Assembly: GCF_900187505.1 (NCBI RefSeq)
Contig: NZ_FYDL01000011.1
Location: 1 to 64,000 of the forward strand
Reading direction: 5' to 3'
Length of the DNA stretch: 64,000 nucleotides
From: Pseudomonas sp. Irchel s3h17
Lineage (GTDB): Bacteria; Pseudomonadota; Gammaproteobacteria; Pseudomonadales; Pseudomonadaceae
Positions 61,307 through 64,000 of this stretch are shown here, one piece after another. Made by a program: the position numbers and the translations under genes. The notes under the pieces are model-generated. The model worked only from the letters and a program-made list of their open reading frames with translations, made no database searches and had not been told where the DNA came from. The stretch's first letter is position 1. Each line of letters starts with the position of its first letter.

Positions 61307-61558
61307 TTACTTTTCGATATAATTGTCTCGCCAAGTATCGGAAGTAATAGACCGTGGCTGCGGGTATGGCATGGCCTTCACGACCTTACCAACGTCCAAA
61401 AAGCTCAAGCCGTATGCCACGGACAATCTGTCGAAATCAAGGCGGCTGAGGCCTGGGGCATCAAGATTAAAGGGCTTGTCGCAAGTCCCCTCAGCAGCTG
61501 ACCGATGGTCGTGTCTCGTCACTATCACGTCATAAATCGTCCCTAGGCTGAATCGCAT
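61307..61558 (-). CDS. Possible small protein divergent from the recombinase
   Basis: 83 residues from ATG 61558. The C-terminal half (SRLDFDRLSVAYGLSFLDVG, then VVKAMPYPQ ... TWRDNYIEK) looks like real protein rather than shadow sequence. The N-terminal half is less convincing and the true start may differ. It is divergent from the recombinase, with a perfect hairpin (61560-61578) between the two starts. Family not recognised; may be a control protein. Confidence 0.35.
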   Translation of the reverse strand: MRFSLGTIYDVIVTRHDHRSAAEGTCDKPFNLDAPGLSRLDFDRLSVAYGLSFLDVGKVVKAMPYPQPRSITSDTWRDNYIEK

Positions 61559-61559
61559 G

Positions 61560-61578
61560 GGCCAGGATTTTCCTGGCC
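61560..61578. promoter_or_regulatory. Perfect hairpin between divergent starts
   Basis: GGCCAGGA / TCCTGGCC with a TTT loop. It is located just before the ribosome site (AGAGGAGG, 61579-61586) of the recombinase and next to the ATG of the divergent small frame. It could be an operator or could mask the ribosome site. Confidence 0.45.
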
Positions 61579-61592
61579 TAGAGGAGGTCTGT

Positions 61593-63164
61593 TTGCCCTC
61601 TCCACACGCGCGGACAACTTCAGAAAACTCCTCCGACGGTCTTGTGCCGGCTGCGGAATACGTTCGTATGTCCACAGATCATCAACGCTACTCCACCGAA
61701 AACCAGTCGGCGGCCATCCATGCATACGCCATGAGCCATGGCATGGAAATCGTTACCACCTATCGTGATGAAGGGAAAAGCGGCCTGGATATCGGCGGTC
61801 GCGATGCATTGCGCACACTGCTTGATGATGTACAGGCCGGGAAGACTCAATTCCAAGCCATTCTGGTCTATGACGTCAGTCGTTGGGGACGTTTTCAGAA
61901 CACCGATGAGAGTGCTCACTACGAATACCTTTGCACCAGCTCCGGCATCAGGGTGGTGTATTGCGCGGAGCCCTTCGAAAACGACGGTTCGCCACTGGCA
62001 ACTATATATAAAGGCATCAAGCGATCCATGGCCGGCGAGTACAGCCGTGAATTGTCCCAAAAAGTTTTCGCAGGCCAATGCCGTCTCGTCGAGAAGGGTT
62101 TTCACCAGGGAGGGCCAGCTGGCTATGGACTGCGTCGTGCATTGATCGACGAGAGAAGCGAGTTCAAGGCAGAGCTCTCGCGGGGCCAACAGAAGAGCAT
62201 CCAGACTGACAGAGTCATCTTGATTCCCGGCCCGAAAGCCGAGATTGAGGTCATTCAACGCATCTACTACCAATTCGTCCATGAACAGATGAGCGAACGT
62301 GAGATTGCCAATGCACTGAACGCTGAAGGTGTGGTCACCGATTTTGATCGCCCTTGGAGCCGAGGCAGCGTGCATCAGGTGCTGACTAACGAGAAATACA
62401 TCGGTAACAACGTCTATAACAAGACATCCTCGAAATTACGAAAACGCATCATTCGTAACGCACCAGACAAGTGGATTCGCTGTGATGGGGCGTTTCAGGG
62501 CATTGTCTCACTGGGCGTATTTGCTGATGTACGCGAAATCATCTTACAGCGCTCGCAGCGCTTGGACGACGCACAGCTACTAGAGATGCTTCGCACCCTA
62601 TTAAAGCGCGCAGGCACGCTGTCTGGGATGCTCATCGACGAGCAGGACAACATGCCCTCCAGCACCACCTATGTAAGCCGCTTCGGCGGGCTTTTACATG
62701 CCTATACCCTCATCGGTTACACGCCAGACCGAGACTATCGATACCTTGAGATCAATCGGTCACTTAGACAATTGCATCCCCAGGTTCTTGAAGACGTCGT
62801 GAAGCACTTCGAGCGCGTCGGAGCGGGAGTCGAACTCAACAATCAAAATGACCTACTGACCATTAACGATGAATGGACGGCATCCGTGGTCATAGCCCGT
62901 TGCCAGGCTACACCCGCTGGAACTCTTCGCTGGAAACTTAGATTCGACAACAGCCTAACGCCCGACATCACTATCGCTGTGCGCATGGAGGAAGCGAATC
63001 TTCAAGTGCGGGACTATTACCTCGTTCCCAACATAGACATGGGGACATGGCCACAAAAAATGGCCGAAGAAAACAGCTCCTTGATAGACAGCTACCGTTT
63101 CGCAACACTGGACGTACTTGATGGGCTGGCCGCGCGTTGCTCCCTAAAGGAGGCTTTTCAATGA
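61593..63164 (+). CDS. Serine recombinase without zinc ribbon
   Basis: 523 residues if started at TTG 61593, which has AGAGGAGG at good spacing; ATG 61557 would add 12 residues and place the hairpin inside the gene. The catalytic domain shows EYVRMST (Arg25, Ser27), YDVSRWGRF and the long helix SMAGEYSRELSQKVFAGQCR; a recombinase domain follows (GGPAGYGLRR ... LTNEKYIGNNVYNK). The cysteine ribbon usual in large serine recombinases is absent, and the last 200 residues are unlike integrases. The stop overlaps the ParB-like start (ATGA). Confidence 0.9.
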   Translation: MPSPHARTTSENSSDGLVPAAEYVRMSTDHQRYSTENQSAAIHAYAMSHGMEIVTTYRDEGKSGLDIGGRDALRTLLDDVQAGKTQFQAILVYDVSRWGRFQNTDESAHYEYLCTSSGIRVVYCAEPFENDGSPLATIYKGIKRSMAGEYSRELSQKVFAGQCRLVEKGFHQGGPAGYGLRRALIDERSEFKAELSRGQQKSIQTDRVILIPGPKAEIEVIQRIYYQFVHEQMSEREIANALNAEGVVTDFDRPWSRGSVHQVLTNEKYIGNNVYNKTSSKLRKRIIRNAPDKWIRCDGAFQGIVSLGVFADVREIILQRSQRLDDAQLLEMLRTLLKRAGTLSGMLIDEQDNMPSSTTYVSRFGGLLHAYTLIGYTPDRDYRYLEINRSLRQLHPQVLEDVVKHFERVGAGVELNNQNDLLTINDEWTASVVIARCQATPAGTLRWKLRFDNSLTPDITIAVRMEEANLQVRDYYLVPNIDMGTWPQKMAEENSSLIDSYRFATLDVLDGLAARCSLKEAFQ

Positions 63165-64000
63165 CCGTACCATCTGCAGCACGTGATCGCATCGCGCTCA
63201 TTCCCATAGCGCAAATCCACATCCTGAACCCTCGCTCGAGAAACAAGAAAATTCACCGTGAGCTTATCGAGAATATCAAGACGGTAGGCCTCAAACGTCC
63301 AATTACCGTAAGTCGAAGAACCGCGCCGCAAGGACAGTTCAGTTACGACCTCGTTTGCGGACAAGGTCGTCTCGAAGCGTTCCTCTCGTTGGAAGCCACA
63401 GAGATTCCGGCGTTTGTCATTGATGCGGTGGAGGAAGATTGTCTGGTCATGAGCCTGGTAGAGAACGTAGCTCGAAGACAGCACCGCCCTATAGACCTGA
63501 TGAACGAGGTTGGGCGCCTGAAGGAGCGTGGTAATACAGACGCGGAAATCGCACAAATAATTGGCACCACGTCGTCATGGGTGAACATGATTACGGGGCT
63601 GCTGGAGCGTGGCGAAGAAAAGCTCCTATCTGCAGTTGAAACGGGCTTGATTCCTCTGAGCATGGCAACGGATATCGCCCGCAGTTCGGAGAGTGAAATA
63701 CAAAACGTACTCACGGACGCTTACGAGCGGGGAATAAGAGGGAAGAAAATTACCAAACTGCGACATCTTCTAGAGTTGCGGGCCAAGAAGGACAAGCTTG
63801 TCCGTGGAAACCCGTTAGGAGGTGGCCAAAACAAGAAGAAACGAATGACGCCTGCAGACTTGAGGCGTCTGTTCGAACGAGAGGCCGAGCGACAACGTCT
63901 GATGGTAAAGAAAGCAGCTTTTACTCATGATCGAGTTGTATTCGCCACTCAGGCCATCAAAGAACTGTTATCCGCCAGTGATTTCGAAAAGCTGCTCTGT
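63161..64000 (+). CDS. ParB/RepB-like protein (partial, runs off the window)
   Basis: 280 codons are visible. ParB-like N-terminal domain: IPIAQIHILNPRSRNKKIHR, then LVCGQGRLEAFLSL and SLVENVARRQHRP (the conserved ENxxR segment). A helix-turn-helix follows (DAEIAQIIGTTSSWVNMITG), then a RepB-like C-terminal part. AAAGGAGG precedes the ATG. It is coupled to the recombinase gene, so both act in one module; it is not the chromosomal ParB, which pairs with ParA. Confidence 0.85.
   Translation, partial: MTVPSAARDRIALIPIAQIHILNPRSRNKKIHRELIENIKTVGLKRPITVSRRTAPQGQFSYDLVCGQGRLEAFLSLEATEIPAFVIDAVEEDCLVMSLVENVARRQHRPIDLMNEVGRLKERGNTDAEIAQIIGTTSSWVNMITGLLERGEEKLLSAVETGLIPLSMATDIARSSESEIQNVLTDAYERGIRGKKITKLRHLLELRAKKDKLVRGNPLGGGQNKKKRMTPADLRRLFEREAERQRLMVKKAAFTHDRVVFATQAIKELLSASDFEKLLC

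Noticed and set aside
1..64000. CRISPR arrays
   Set aside because: No regularly spaced direct repeats and no cas genes; repeated sequences seen are REP-type inverted pairs.
63161..64000. Chromosomal parB
   Set aside because: The gene is coupled to a recombinase, has a RepB-like layout, and no parA precedes it.

Overview
The window looks like a chromosome segment of a fluorescent Pseudomonas (P. fluorescens/putida type). The backbone is GC-rich, and the gene families and their order recall the oriC-proximal region of Pseudomonas, read here towards the origin: cytochrome c oxidase cluster, carbonic anhydrase, PA0069-type radical SAM gene, prlC, trpI/trpBA, aroE-hemF-qor-tsaC-dprA, def-fmt-rsmB-trkA, glyQS, gmhB, plsC. 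REP-like inverted repeats lie between genes, and a perfect parS palindrome at 60904 fits a position near oriC. No rRNA, tRNA or CRISPR array was seen.

Layout. 1-300: tail of an ISL3-type transposase and a REP pair. 304-8835: an aa3-type cytochrome c oxidase cluster on the minus strand (coxB, coxA, ctaG, coxC, SURF1, a small membrane protein, heme A synthase ctaA, heme O synthase, Sco), with a small DUF2909 gene on the opposite strand inside it. 9.2-12.2 kb: an unknown protein, a beta-carbonic anhydrase and an AT-richer unknown protein. 12.2-23.6 kb: a radical SAM gene split by an AT-richer element of about 10.3 kb. The element carries a large serine integrase at its right end, a small serine recombinase, several secreted, membrane or unknown proteins, a run of small zinc-ribbon and DNA-binding proteins with an HNH-like protein, and about 1.2 kb without genes that has a good promoter followed by a chain of hairpins (candidate structured RNA). 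23.8-36.6 kb: housekeeping and stress genes (prlC, gamma-carbonic anhydrase, HAD phosphatase, OsmC, luciferase-like oxidoreductase, dodecin, trpI with divergent trpBA). 36.7-37.1 kb: a decayed glycine betaine-binding protein gene. 37.2-55.6 kb: SulP transporter, aroE, hemF, qor, tsaC, dprA, LysM protein, def-fmt-rsmB-trkA, lipid A acyltransferase, tag, glyQS-gmhB-plsC. 55.7-60.7 kb: a signalling module of CHASE2 histidine kinase, FecR-domain protein and response regulator. 60.7-64 kb: parS, a gene fragment resembling the start of an MBL-fold hydrolase, and the start of a second acquired region with a serine recombinase translationally coupled to a ParB-like gene that runs off the window.

How the genes work together. 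The first cluster supplies the subunits, copper delivery (CtaG, Sco, SURF1) and heme A synthesis for one terminal oxidase. trpBA carry out the last two steps of tryptophan synthesis under the divergent regulator TrpI. def and fmt are the deformylase/formyltransferase pair, sharing a cluster with rRNA methylation (rsmB) and potassium uptake (trkA). The two accessory regions are the most interesting parts. The first sits exactly in the iron-sulfur cysteine motif of a conserved enzyme and separates its first cysteine from the other two. The second lies next to a parS site and to a broken gene.
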